Below are positions 18,224 through 26,927 of a stretch of 64,000 nucleotides of DNA, piece after piece; within the stretch, counting starts at the first letter, position 1, and each line of letters begins with the position of its first letter. The stretch is from DATEHQ01 sp035279525. Lineage in GTDB: Bacteria > Chloroflexota > Dormibacteria > Dormibacterales > Dormibacteraceae. A program made the position numbers and the translations under genes. The stretch is taken from positions 145,598 to 209,597 of the forward strand of contig DATEHQ010000100.1 in assembly GCA_035279525.1 (NCBI GenBank), given 5' to 3'. Below the pieces are notes generated by a model. That model was not told the origin of the DNA. It ran no database searches and worked only from the letters and a program-made list of their open reading frames with translations.

Positions 18224-20707
18224 GTGACACCTCCCGCCACTCCGGTCATGCGGCAGTACCGGGAGGCGAAAGAGCAGCATCCCGATGGGATCCTCCTCTT
18301 CAGGCTCGGAGACTTTTACGAGATCTTCTTCGACGACGCGAAGCTCGCGGCCCCGATCATGGGCGTCACCCTGACGTCGCGTCCGCTGGGCAAGAGCGGT
18401 CGCGCCCCGATGTGCGGCGTGCCCCATCACGCCTGGCAGGCGTACGTCGGCAAGCTGCTGCGGGCGGGCCACAAGGTCGTGATCTGCGACCAGGTGGAGG
18501 CGGCGGGGAAAGGCAAGAAGATCGTGAGGCGCGACGTGACGCGCGTCCTGACGCCCGGCACCGTCGTCGAAGACGCTTACCTCGAACCCGCCCGGCCCAA
18601 CTACCTGGTGGCCGCGTGGGCTCGCGGCCAGGAGGCGGGAATCGCGGCGTGCGAGGTCTCGACCGGCGAGCTGCTGTTGTGCCAGCTGCCGAGCGACCGT
18701 CTCGAATCCGAGCTCGAACGACTGGCGCCTGCCGAGCTGCTGATGCCGCCGGACGTGGAGGAGTACCGTTTCGACCCCGCCCGCGGGCGGCAGAGGTTGC
18801 GCGACCTGCTGGGAATCGCGTACCCGGAGTCAGTCGGCGCCGGCGCCGCGCCGCTCGCGATCGGCGCCGCCGGAGTGGTGCTCGACTACCTCCGCCAGAA
18901 TCAAATGCCCATCGCGCCGGGCGTCTTCACCACGCGGACCTATACACCTGAAACGACCATGCCGCTCGACGCCGCGACCGTTCGCAACCTGGAGCTTCCC
19001 GCTCTTGTCGCTCTCGTCGATCGGACACGTACTCCGATCGGCGCCCGCCAGCTTCGGGATTGGCTGGGGGCGCCGCTCCGCGACGCGGAGTCGATCGAGC
19101 TGCGCCTGGGGGCGGTCGACGAGCTTTTCTCGAACGCATCCCTGCGGGACGGCCTGGAGCATCGCCTGCGCCCTGTCGGCGACCTGGAGCGCCTGGTGTC
19201 TCGAGCGGCGCAGGGTCACGCGAGCCCGCGTGAGCTGGTCGCCCTCAGGCGGTCGCTCGAGTCGATCCCGGCGCTGAAAGAGACCGCGGGAGCGTGTGGA
19301 TCATTGGTGTTGAAGGAGATGGCGGCGCGCCTGAGCGACGCGCCGGAGCTGGTGGACCGGCTCGCGCGAGCCCTTGTCGAAGATCCTCCGACGGTGGTGC
19401 GGGACGGCGGCGCCATCCGTGCGGGATACGACGAGTCGCTCGATTCGATCGCGGAGGCTTCCCGCAGCGCACGCGACTGGATCGCCAGGCTCGAATCGGC
19501 TGAGAGAAGGCGCTCGGGCATCCGCTCGTTGAAGGTCGGCTTCAACAAGGTCTTCGGTTACTACATCGAGGTCACTCACGCCAACACCACGCAGCTGCCA
19601 GACGACTACCTGCGCAAGCAGACCCTGGTCGGGGCGGAGCGATACATCACGCCGGAGCTGAAGGACAGAGAAGCGATCGTGCTCAGCGCCCAGGAGAAGA
19701 CCGCGGCGCGGGAGCTCGAGATCATCTCGGAGCTCGGCCGGGCGGTCGCGGAGTCTGCCCCCACGCTGCGTGAGAGCGCGCGAGCGGTCGGCATGCTTGA
19801 CGCTCTGGTCAGCTTCGCCATCGCGGCGGCGGAGCACGACTGGCGGCGACCCGAGGTGAACGCCGGTCTTCGGTTGGACATCGCCGGCGGACGGCACCCG
19901 CTCGTCGAAGGGGGACTGCCCGCCGGTTCGTTTGTCGCCAACGACCTGGAGCTCGACCCGGAGACGGAGCAGATCGTGATCCTGACCGGGCCGAACATGG
20001 CCGGCAAGTCGACCTACCTGCGCCAGGCGGCCGTGATCGTTCTGCTCGCCCAGTGCGGAAGCTTCGTTCCGGCCGAACGCGCGGTGGTCGGGCTGGCCGA
20101 CCGCATCTTCACCCGCGTCGGGGCTCATGACGACATCAGCGCCGGGATGTCGACGTTCATGGTCGAGATGACCGAGACCGCCTACATCCTCAACCACGCG
20201 ACAGTTTCATCCCTGCTGATCCTGGACGAGGTGGGGAGGGGGACTTCAACCTACGACGGGGTGTCGATCGCACAGGCGGTGGTCGAGCACCTGCACGACA
20301 GTCCGAGGCTTGGGTGCCGCACGTTGTTCGCGACCCACTACCACGAGCTCACCGCGCTGGCCGAGCGGCTCCCGCGCGTGCGCAACCAGCGGGTCGAGGT
20401 CCTGGAGGAAGGCGAGAGCGTTCGGTTCCTGCATCGCGTCGTGCCGGGCGGCGCCGACCGCTCCTACGGCATCCATGTCGCGGCGGTCGCCGGACTGCCT
20501 TCGGCGGTGATCGCCCGGGCGCGGAACGTGCTGGCGGAGCTGGAGCGCCAGCGCCCGCTGGAACCTCCCGAGCTTCAGCTCGGTCTTCCGATCGACCTCA
20601 CGCCGGACGCGATTCGCAAGGAGCTCGAGGAGATCGACCCTTCGTCTCTCAGCCCGCTGGAGGCTCTGCAGAAGCTCTACCAGCTGAGGGCGAAGCTGAC
20701 ACCGTGA
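18224..20707 (+). CDS. mutS: DNA mismatch repair protein MutS
   Basis: Recognises mismatches and recruits MutL. The 827-residue protein has the mismatch-binding Phe-x-Glu (GDFYEIFF, about residue 30), connector and lever domains, and the C-terminal ABC ATPase with Walker A GPNMAGKST (about 589-597), the ILDEVGRGTSTYDG Walker B/D-loop and the ATHYHEL switch. GTG at 18224 follows the GAGGAAGG ribosome-binding site. Its stop overlaps the mutL start by 4 bp. Confidence 0.97.
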   Translation: MTPPATPVMRQYREAKEQHPDGILLFRLGDFYEIFFDDAKLAAPIMGVTLTSRPLGKSGRAPMCGVPHHAWQAYVGKLLRAGHKVVICDQVEAAGKGKKIVRRDVTRVLTPGTVVEDAYLEPARPNYLVAAWARGQEAGIAACEVSTGELLLCQLPSDRLESELERLAPAELLMPPDVEEYRFDPARGRQRLRDLLGIAYPESVGAGAAPLAIGAAGVVLDYLRQNQMPIAPGVFTTRTYTPETTMPLDAATVRNLELPALVALVDRTRTPIGARQLRDWLGAPLRDAESIELRLGAVDELFSNASLRDGLEHRLRPVGDLERLVSRAAQGHASPRELVALRRSLESIPALKETAGACGSLVLKEMAARLSDAPELVDRLARALVEDPPTVVRDGGAIRAGYDESLDSIAEASRSARDWIARLESAERRRSGIRSLKVGFNKVFGYYIEVTHANTTQLPDDYLRKQTLVGAERYITPELKDREAIVLSAQEKTAARELEIISELGRAVAESAPTLRESARAVGMLDALVSFAIAAAEHDWRRPEVNAGLRLDIAGGRHPLVEGGLPAGSFVANDLELDPETEQIVILTGPNMAGKSTYLRQAAVIVLLAQCGSFVPAERAVVGLADRIFTRVGAHDDISAGMSTFMVEMTETAYILNHATVSSLLILDEVGRGTSTYDGVSIAQAVVEHLHDSPRLGCRTLFATHYHELTALAERLPRVRNQRVEVLEEGESVRFLHRVVPGGADRSYGIHVAAVAGLPSAVIARARNVLAELERQRPLEPPELQLGLPIDLTPDAIRKELEEIDPSSLSPLEALQKLYQLRAKLTP

Positions 20708-22422
20708 CGGCCGGCGAGCCGATCCGCATGCTGGCCCCGGAGGTCGCCGACGCCATAGCGGCGGGCGAGGTGATCGAACGTCCCGCGTCGGTCGTCAAGG
20801 AGCTGATCGAAAACGCGCTGGACGCGGGAGCGCGGCGCATCAGCATCGACGTGCGCGGAGCGGGCAAGACCTCGATTCGGATCAGCGATGACGGGGCGGG
20901 CATCCCATCGGATGAGCTGGTGCTGGCTTTCGTCCGGCACACCACGAGCAAGCTCTCCAGGCTCGACGACCTGGCGGCCATCCGGAGTTTCGGCTTCCGA
21001 GGCGAGGCGCTGGCCAGCATCGCGGCCGTATCGGACGTCGAATGCTCCAGCGGCGGCTCGACGCTTCGGATCCGCGCGGGCGAGGTGCTCGATAAGGGCG
21101 CTGGTCCGCTGCTTCCCGGCGTTGCGATCGAGGTGAGGGATCTCTTCGCGAACGTGCCCGCCCGGCTCAAGTTTCTGAAGAGCGACGCGACCGAGACGGC
21201 GGCGATGCGGGACATTGTGGGCGCCTTCGCCCTCCTTCACCCGCGGGTTCGTTTCCACCTCACGCTGGACAGCCGCGTCGCGGTGAGCAGCGCCGGCGAC
21301 GGGGACCGGCGGCGAGCGGTGGGTGCCGTATTTGGCGCACCCGTGGCGGCCGAGGTGATGGAGATCGCGGGCAGGTCTCTGAACGCCGGCGAGCTCGGAG
21401 CCGACGTCACGGGTTCGCGCGCGCAGCTCGAGGTGACCGGGGTGGTCAGCCAGCCGCGCTTGAGCCGCGGCAGTCGCGACGGAATCGTCGTCGCGGTCAA
21501 CGGCCGGCCGATCAGCGCACGGTCTCTGGTCTACGCGCTCGAGGAGTGCTACCAGGGCAGGCTCGAGCGCGGGAGGCACCCCATCGCCGTGCTGGACATC
21601 GTTGTCGAGCCCGAGCTGGTCGACGTGAACGTCCACCCCGCGAAGAAGGAGGTTCGGTTCCGCGACGAGGGCACCGTTTTCGCCGCCTTGCAGCGCGCGG
21701 TGCGAGCAGCCCTCGACGGCAGCGAGCCCTATCGATACCAATCACTGACGACGGTGTCGGACATGGAGGCTGGGCTGGCACAGCCTCAGCTGGTCCTGCA
21801 CGACGCCGCGACAGCTCTCGTCGCGGCCGGCACCAACGGGCACTCGACGGAGGCCCCGCTGCTGCGACCCATCGGCCAGGCCGGCCCAGGTTACCTGGTC
21901 GCCGAGGGACCGCACGGCCTGGTCCTGGTGGATCAGCACGCGGCGCACGAGCGGATCCTCTACAACCGCTTCCTCGAGCGACTGCGCGAAGGACGCGGCT
22001 CGAGCCAGCCGCTGCTCATCCCGCAGGCGGTGGACGTGGATCCGGCGCTGATCGCGGCTGCGGCGGACCACCGCGACGAGCTCTCGAAGCTCGGTCTCGA
22101 GTTCGAGGAGTTCGGCCCACGCAGCCTGCGCATCACCGCCGTGCCCGTCGAGCTGCCCAGCGGGCGCGCCACCGCGGCCATCCAGGAGACGCTGGCGGCG
22201 CTGGCCGAGAACCGGGGCGACGGCGCGATGGAAAAGGCGGCCGCCGCCCTGGCCTGCCACTCCGCGGTTCGATTCGGCGACGTGCTCGAGGTCGCGGAGC
22301 AGCGGCGACTGCTCACGGACCTCGAGTCCACCCCCGAGTCGATCACCTGCCCGCATGGGCGGCCGACGCGCCTGCTCGTGGAATGGCAGGAGCTCACCCG
22401 CCACTTCCGCCGCAATTACTGA
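20704..22422 (+). CDS. mutL: DNA mismatch repair protein MutL
   Basis: GHKL ATPase partner of MutS. The 572-residue protein has the N-terminal ATPase motifs ELIENALDAGA, SDDGAGI, HTTSKL and GFRGEALASIA, then VNVHPAKKEVRF. The C-terminal domain contains DQHAAHERILYN, where the last residue of the endonuclease motif DQHA-x2-E-x4-E is Asn, and the late motifs ACHSAVRFGD and CPHGRP. GTG 20704 is the start (GTGA overlap with mutS). The altered motif leaves its nicking activity uncertain. Confidence 0.95.
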   Translation: MTAGEPIRMLAPEVADAIAAGEVIERPASVVKELIENALDAGARRISIDVRGAGKTSIRISDDGAGIPSDELVLAFVRHTTSKLSRLDDLAAIRSFGFRGEALASIAAVSDVECSSGGSTLRIRAGEVLDKGAGPLLPGVAIEVRDLFANVPARLKFLKSDATETAAMRDIVGAFALLHPRVRFHLTLDSRVAVSSAGDGDRRRAVGAVFGAPVAAEVMEIAGRSLNAGELGADVTGSRAQLEVTGVVSQPRLSRGSRDGIVVAVNGRPISARSLVYALEECYQGRLERGRHPIAVLDIVVEPELVDVNVHPAKKEVRFRDEGTVFAALQRAVRAALDGSEPYRYQSLTTVSDMEAGLAQPQLVLHDAATALVAAGTNGHSTEAPLLRPIGQAGPGYLVAEGPHGLVLVDQHAAHERILYNRFLERLREGRGSSQPLLIPQAVDVDPALIAAAADHRDELSKLGLEFEEFGPRSLRITAVPVELPSGRATAAIQETLAALAENRGDGAMEKAAAALACHSAVRFGDVLEVAEQRRLLTDLESTPESITCPHGRPTRLLVEWQELTRHFRRNY

Positions 22423-23314
22423 ACGCCCCCGCGTCCCGGTCGTCGTCGGCCCGACGGGTATCGGAAAGTCGCAGCTTGCGTTCGAGCTGGCGAAGGTCCT
22501 CGATGGCGAGATCGTCGTGGCGGACTCGCGCCAGGTCTACGAGAGGCTCGACATCGCGACCAACAAGCCGAGCCCGGGGCAGCGCGCAAGCATCCGCTAC
22601 CACATGATCGACTTCGTCGACCCGGCGACGCGCTTCGACACCGCGCGGTACGTCAGCGGGGCGCGCGCCGCGATCGAGGACATCATGAGCCGCGGCCGGC
22701 TTCCCGTCATCGAGGGTGGGACCATGCTGTACGTCGACGCGCTGTGCGACGGGTTCACCCTGGCCGGTGTGCCGCCGGATCCAGGCCTGCGCCTCGAGCT
22801 CGAGAAGCTCGATGTCGCGGCCCTGCGCGCGCGGCTTCTGGCCCTCGACCCGGACCCTGGGGTGGAGCTGGAAAATCCGGTGCGCATGGTGCGCGCGATT
22901 GAGATTCTGCATGCGGCGGGCCCACCGCTTCGCCGCCTGCGCACGCGCACTCCGCCGCCGTGGGAGGCCGTCCGGATCGGTCTCACCGCGACGCGGGACG
23001 TGATCGACCGGCGCCTGGCCGAGCGCAGCCGCGCCCAGGTGGCTCGAGGACTGGTCGCTGAGACCCAGGCGGCCCTCGCCTCGGGCGTGCCCGCCGGGGC
23101 CGCGGTGCTGACGGGAATCGGCTACGCCGACGCGATGGCTCATCTCCGCGGCGAGCTCACGGCCGAGCAGCTGCCGGAGGCGATGGCCCGCTCCAATCGC
23201 CAGTACGCGCGCCGCCAGCTGCGATGGTGGAGGCGGGACCCGCGGGTCAGGTGGTTTGACGTGGACCAGGATCCGATGCCGGGTATCCTCAAGTACATCG
23301 ATGGGGAGCAGTAA
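22355..23314 (+). CDS. miaA: tRNA dimethylallyltransferase
   Basis: Adds the dimethylallyl group to A37 of tRNA, providing the substrate of MiaB. P-loop VVGPTGIGKSQLAFELA opens the conserved part, followed by ADSRQVYERLDIATNKP and YHMIDFVDP, and the C-terminal SNRQYARRQLRWWRRD. The start is uncertain: ATG 22355 overlaps mutL by 68 bp and adds 20 non-conserved residues. The conserved fold begins near 22433. The only other initiator-like codon nearby is ATT at 22415. The gene end overlaps the next start by 14 bp. Confidence 0.9.
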   Translation: MGGRRACSWNGRSSPATSAAITERPRVPVVVGPTGIGKSQLAFELAKVLDGEIVVADSRQVYERLDIATNKPSPGQRASIRYHMIDFVDPATRFDTARYVSGARAAIEDIMSRGRLPVIEGGTMLYVDALCDGFTLAGVPPDPGLRLELEKLDVAALRARLLALDPDPGVELENPVRMVRAIEILHAAGPPLRRLRTRTPPPWEAVRIGLTATRDVIDRRLAERSRAQVARGLVAETQAALASGVPAGAAVLTGIGYADAMAHLRGELTAEQLPEAMARSNRQYARRQLRWWRRDPRVRWFDVDQDPMPGILKYIDGEQ

Positions 23315-24479
23315 GACGGTCGCCGGCGCCAAGCGGCTCGGAAGGATTCCGCCCTATCTGTTCGCGGAGATCGACCGCAAGGTCCAGGAAAAGAAGAAGG
23401 CGGGGGTCGATGTCATCTCGCTTGGTGTCGGAGACCCGGACTTGGCGACGCCGCCGCGCATCGTGAGCGTCCTCCAGGAGACAGCCTCGGATCCGGCCAA
23501 TCACAGGTATCCGTCGTACTTCGGCCTGGCCGAGCTGCGCGAAGCAATCGCGGACTGGTACCGGGGACGCTCGGGTGTCGAGCTGGATCCAGCCACTGAG
23601 ATCCTGCCCACGCTCGGCTCCAAGGACGGGATCAGCCACGTGCCGCTCGCACTCGTCGATCCCGGTGACGTGGTGCTGGCACCGGACCCGGGGTACACCG
23701 TCTACGTCACCGGTGCGGTGATGGCCGGCGCCGATCCCCACGTGATGCCGCTGACGGCGCAGAACCAGTGGCTGCCGGCCCTCGACGCCATCCCCGACGA
23801 AGTCGCCGCTCGAGCGCGTCTGATGTGGCTCAACTATCCGAACAACCCGACCGCCGCGACGGCGGACCGCGCGTTCCTCGAGCGGGCGGTCGAATTCTGC
23901 CGGCGCCATGACGTCGTGCTATGCCACGACGCGCCTTACTCCGAGATCGCCTTCGACGGTTATCGCCCCTTGACCCTGTTCGAGATCCCGGGCGCGAAGG
24001 AGGTCGGGCTCGAGTTTCATTCGCTCTCGAAGACGTACAACATGACGGGCTGGCGCATCGGTTGGATGTGCGGCCGCGCCGATCTCGTCGCGCTGATGGG
24101 CCAGCTCAAGACCAACATCGACTCGGGGATCTTTCAGGCGGTGCAGTGGGCGGCGATCGAAGCCTTGAATGGGGGAGAAGAGGAGACGCGAGCCGCCTGC
24201 CAGGTCTACGCGCGGAGGCACAGACTGGTCGCCGACACGCTCAACGAGCTGGGATGGAAGATCAAGCCGCCCCGCGCCACCTTTTATGTATGGGCTCCAG
24301 TGCCCGCGGGCTACGACTCGATCGGTTTTGCGGGCCACGTGCTGGACCAGGTTGGCGTGAACATCACGCCAGGCGTCGGGTTCGGTCCCCACGGTGAGGG
24401 TTATTTCAGGCTTTCGGTGACGGCGCCCGACGCGCGCCTCGAGGAAGCGATGAGCCGGATGAGGAAGCTCGCGCTCTGA
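23301..24479 (+). CDS. dapL: PLP aminotransferase, LL-diaminopimelate aminotransferase type
   Basis: A fold-type I aminotransferase of 392 residues. It opens with RLGRIPPYLFAEIDRKVQEK and DVISLGVGDPDLATP, typical of DapL, and has the PLP lysine in SLSKTYNMTGWRIG and the NYPNNPTAA loop. DapL converts tetrahydrodipicolinate straight to LL-DAP, bypassing the DapD/DapC/DapE steps. This fits the dapB, asd and dapA genes at the left end of the window. The substrate is inferred; a related general aminotransferase cannot be excluded. ATG 23301 overlaps miaA by 14 bp. Confidence 0.82.
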   Translation: MGSSKTVAGAKRLGRIPPYLFAEIDRKVQEKKKAGVDVISLGVGDPDLATPPRIVSVLQETASDPANHRYPSYFGLAELREAIADWYRGRSGVELDPATEILPTLGSKDGISHVPLALVDPGDVVLAPDPGYTVYVTGAVMAGADPHVMPLTAQNQWLPALDAIPDEVAARARLMWLNYPNNPTAATADRAFLERAVEFCRRHDVVLCHDAPYSEIAFDGYRPLTLFEIPGAKEVGLEFHSLSKTYNMTGWRIGWMCGRADLVALMGQLKTNIDSGIFQAVQWAAIEALNGGEEETRAACQVYARRHRLVADTLNELGWKIKPPRATFYVWAPVPAGYDSIGFAGHVLDQVGVNITPGVGFGPHGEGYFRLSVTAPDARLEEAMSRMRKLAL

Positions 24480-24528
24480 AATCCGAACGAAGCCCGCGCC
24501 GCCGCCAGCTCGTGGGGGCTCTCATCAG

Positions 24529-25854
24529 ATGATCAACACCCGCACCCCGCGCGAGCGGGCGTTCCTCGTCGGGGTGCTCCTGCCGGGGATGACCGAGGAA
24601 GCCGTTCGCGATCAGATGGCAGAGCTCGCCGACCTGGCGCGGACGGCGGGCACCGAGGTGGTCGGGTCCGATGTGCAGAGGCGCGCCGAGGTCGATCCGG
24701 CGCATTTCATCGGTATGGGCAAGGTCGAGTCGCTGCGTGACATGAGCCTCGAGGGCAGCTTCGACGTGATCATCTGCAACGAAGACCTGAGCCCGCGCCA
24801 GCAGAGAAACCTCGAGCTCGAGCTGAAGACACGGGTCCTCGACCGGACCGAGATCATTCTCGAGATCTTCGCCCAGCACGCGCGCACCCACGAGGGCCGC
24901 CTTCAGGTCGAAGCCGCACGCCTGCACCACCTGCTGCCTCGGCTGATCGGCGCCTACGCCTACGACCGTCAGGTGGGTGGGCGGCGTGGCGGCGTCGGCG
25001 CGCGCGGCGGCTTCGGTGAGCAGCAGATCGAGGTCGAGCGGCGCCGAATCAGGAGAAGGATGCGTGACCTGGAACGCGAAATCGAGCAGGTGCGTGAGCA
25101 GCGCCACCAGCAGCGGACGGGCAGGCGCCGCGCGGAGCTCGAGACGGCGGCCATCGTCGGCTACACGAACGCCGGCAAGTCAACCCTTCTCAACTCCCTC
25201 ACCGGAGCGGGCGTGCGCGCCGAGCAGAAGCTGTTCGCGACCCTGGATCCGACCACGCGCAAGGTCGAGCTGCCGGCCGGCCGCGGGCTCTTGATCACCG
25301 ACACGGTGGGCTTCATCCAGAAGCTGCCCACCGACCTGGTGGCGGCGTTTCGGGCCACGCTCGAAGAGGTCACCGAGGCCGACCTGATCGTCGAGGTCCT
25401 CGATCTCAGCTCTCCCGCGGTCGAGGAGCAGGCCGACACCGTCGAGCGCGTGCTCGCCGATCTCGGTGCGGCGGAGAAGCCGCGCGTGGTTGCGCTCAAC
25501 AAGCTGGACCTGCTCGGCCCCGCGTCTCGACGGCGTGCCCTGGGCGCGCTGACCGCTCGTTACCCGGCGGCCGTCGCCATCTCGGCCACCAGCCGGACTG
25601 GTTTCGACGAGCTCCTGGCAGCCATGGACCGGGCGAGTCGCGGCGAGATGATCGAGGTCGAGCTGCTGGTGCCGTACGGCAGCGAAGGCGTCCTCGCCGC
25701 TCTGCGCCGGATCGGCGGCGTGGAGCGCACCGAGTACTCAGAAAGCGGAACCAGGGCCTGGGGCTGGGTCCCGCGCCACGCCGCCCGCCGCTTCGCGGAC
25801 TACTCGGCGAGCCGGGCGCCCGCCGGACGCACCCGAGCTACCGGAAAAGCCTGA
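24529..25854 (+). CDS. hflX: GTPase HflX
   Basis: Ribosome-associated GTPase that rescues stalled or stressed ribosomes. The 441-residue protein has the HflX N-terminal domain (HFIGMGKVESL, NEDLSPRQQRNLE, RTEIILEIFAQHARTHEG), a coiled coil (about 165-200) and a G domain with G1 GYTNAGKST, G3 DTVGF and G4 NKLD. The last 16 bases overlap the convergent lexA gene. Confidence 0.94.
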   Translation: MINTRTPRERAFLVGVLLPGMTEEAVRDQMAELADLARTAGTEVVGSDVQRRAEVDPAHFIGMGKVESLRDMSLEGSFDVIICNEDLSPRQQRNLELELKTRVLDRTEIILEIFAQHARTHEGRLQVEAARLHHLLPRLIGAYAYDRQVGGRRGGVGARGGFGEQQIEVERRRIRRRMRDLEREIEQVREQRHQQRTGRRRAELETAAIVGYTNAGKSTLLNSLTGAGVRAEQKLFATLDPTTRKVELPAGRGLLITDTVGFIQKLPTDLVAAFRATLEEVTEADLIVEVLDLSSPAVEEQADTVERVLADLGAAEKPRVVALNKLDLLGPASRRRALGALTARYPAAVAISATSRTGFDELLAAMDRASRGEMIEVELLVPYGSEGVLAALRRIGGVERTEYSESGTRAWGWVPRHAARRFADYSASRAPAGRTRATGKA

Positions 25855-26452
25855 TCACTCCGCGCACGACCCCGACCAGGTTCACGTTGGTGGACACGAT
25901 CGGCTCGTACGCCGGGTTCTCCGCCATGAGCCGCACGTGACCGTTGGCGCGCTCGAACCGCTTCACCGTGGCGTCGCCGTCGACGAGCGCGACCACGATG
26001 GTTCCGTTGGAGGCTTCGTGCTGCGGCCGGACCAGGACCAGGTCGTCGTCGAAGATGCCGGCGTTGATCATGCTGTCGCCGCGCACCCGGAGCAGGAAGA
26101 AGCCCTCCTGGGCCAGCTCGGGGGAGAGGAGGAGGTGGTCCTCGATGTTCTGCTCGGCCAGGATCGGAGCGCCGGCGGCGACGTTGCCGACCACCGGAAC
26201 CGAGACCGCGTTGCGTCGTTGCTGGTCGACCTCGGCGTCCTGTACCAGCTGCACGGTGCGTGACTTGCTCGGGTCCCGTTTGATCAGCCCGCGGCGCTCC
26301 AGCTGGTTCAGGTGGTTGTGCACGGTCGAGCTCGAGCTCAGGCCGACCGCCTCGCCGATCTCGCGGACGCTGGGCGGATAGCTGCGGACTCGAGTCACGT
26401 AGCGGATGTAGTCGAGGATCTTGGTCTGCCGCTCCGTCAGCTGTTCGTTCAA
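25838..26452 (-). CDS. lexA: SOS repressor LexA
   Basis: Represses the SOS genes and cleaves itself when RecA is active. The winged helix (TERQTKILDYIRYVTRVRSYPPSVREIG) is followed by the cleavage site region VGNVAAGAPI with Ala-Gly, and the Ser-Lys dyad is in RGDSMINAGIFDDD and DGDATVKRF. TTG at 26452 is chosen, giving 204 residues, the family length, with GGAGA upstream. The longer TTG at 26518 would lie inside the -35 element and operator and upstream of the predicted transcription start. Autoregulation by the flanking boxes is expected. Confidence 0.94.
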   Translation of the reverse strand: MNEQLTERQTKILDYIRYVTRVRSYPPSVREIGEAVGLSSSSTVHNHLNQLERRGLIKRDPSKSRTVQLVQDAEVDQQRRNAVSVPVVGNVAAGAPILAEQNIEDHLLLSPELAQEGFFLLRVRGDSMINAGIFDDDLVLVRPQHEASNGTIVVALVDGDATVKRFERANGHVRLMAENPAYEPIVSTNVNLVGVVRGVIRLFR

Positions 26453-26489
26453 TTCTTTCTCCAGAAGCGTGGTGGGGACGTTGGTTCGA

Positions 26490-26529
26490 ATCGTAGCACT
26501 TCGGGACTCCAAGCGCAAACCTTTGTTCG
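26490..26529 (-). promoter_or_regulatory. lexA promoter with LexA box overlapping the -35
   Basis: On the minus strand CGAACAAAGGTTTG (26529-26516) matches CGAAC-N4-GTTYG. TTGCGC (26518-26513) and TACGAT (26495-26490) are spaced by 17 bases, so the operator overlaps the upstream edge of the -35. This predicts autorepression and places the transcription start near 26483, before the TTG start at 26452. Confidence 0.75.
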
Positions 26530-26535
26530 TAGCCC

Positions 26536-26584
26536 TTGACTCCGAACGCCCGTTTGGTCTATGGTAGCCACGAACGAATGTACG
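26536..26584 (+). promoter_or_regulatory. Promoter of the LysM gene with LexA box, plus a third imperfect box
   Basis: TTGACT (26536-26541) and TATGGT (26560-26565) are spaced by 18 bases, and CGAACGCCCGTTTG (26543-26556) lies between them. A further CGAACGAATGTACG (26571-26584), with one mismatch in the right half, overlaps the ATG at 26578. Counting the lexA box at 26516, the three sites start 27 and 28 bp apart. Confidence 0.75.
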
Positions 26585-26889
26585 CAGCAGGTTACGGAAT
26601 CACCCCGCTCAGCGCGTCGCGACGCGGGCCCGGCCTGGCTCTTGGGGGTCGTCGCCTGGCCGCCGTCGTCGCCGCCGTGGCGGCCGGCATCCTGCTCGCC
26701 GAGGTCGCGCACGGAGGGGCTGTGCCGGCCGGCAGCAAGGTGGTCGTCGAGCCCGGGGACACGCTGTGGGCGATCGCGGCCGAGCGCTACCCGGGCGACG
26801 ACGTGCGGGCTCGTGTCGTGGAGATCGAGACGCTCAACGGCTTGAGCGGTCCGGTCATCCAGGCAGGGGAGACGCTTCAGCTGCCGTAG
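26578..26889 (+). CDS. SOS-linked single-pass LysM protein (YneA/Rv2719c-like)
   Basis: A 103-residue protein divergent from lexA. One membrane span lies at about residues 28-48, followed by an extracytoplasmic LysM domain (VVVEPGDTLWAIAAERYPGD to VIQAGETLQLP). The arrangement, size and LexA-controlled promoter match YneA of Bacillus and Rv2719c of mycobacteria, SOS-induced proteins that delay cell division. The ATG at 26578 is chosen because an upstream TTG would lie in the promoter. The division-inhibitor role is inferred from synteny and domain layout. Confidence 0.85.
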   Translation: MYAAGYGITPLSASRRGPGLALGGRRLAAVVAAVAAGILLAEVAHGGAVPAGSKVVVEPGDTLWAIAAERYPGDDVRARVVEIETLNGLSGPVIQAGETLQLP

Positions 26890-26912
26890 CCGCCGGGCAG
26901 CGGGGTCGGTTC

Positions 26913-26927
26913 GATAATCGTCCGGTG
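26913..26927 (+). promoter_or_regulatory. -10 element before the glutaredoxin-like gene (leaderless-type)
   Basis: GATAAT at 26913-26918 is followed by exactly six bases and the GTG at 26925. No ribosome-binding site is seen. The gene may therefore be expressed independently of the SOS promoter upstream. Confidence 0.45.

Noticed and set aside
24500..24530. Fifth copy of the 43-bp repeat before hflX (CAGCTCGTGGGGG)
   Set aside because: Only one arm resembles the repeat; the CCCCGCGA arm is missing.
26490..26505. Further LexA box in the lexA leader (CGAACCAACGTCCC, minus strand)
   Set aside because: Two mismatches in the right half make it no better than chance at this GC content.
26453..26518. 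Longer LexA starting at TTG 26518
   Set aside because: That TTG lies within the predicted -35 and operator and upstream of the likely transcription start. The 204-residue form matches the family length.
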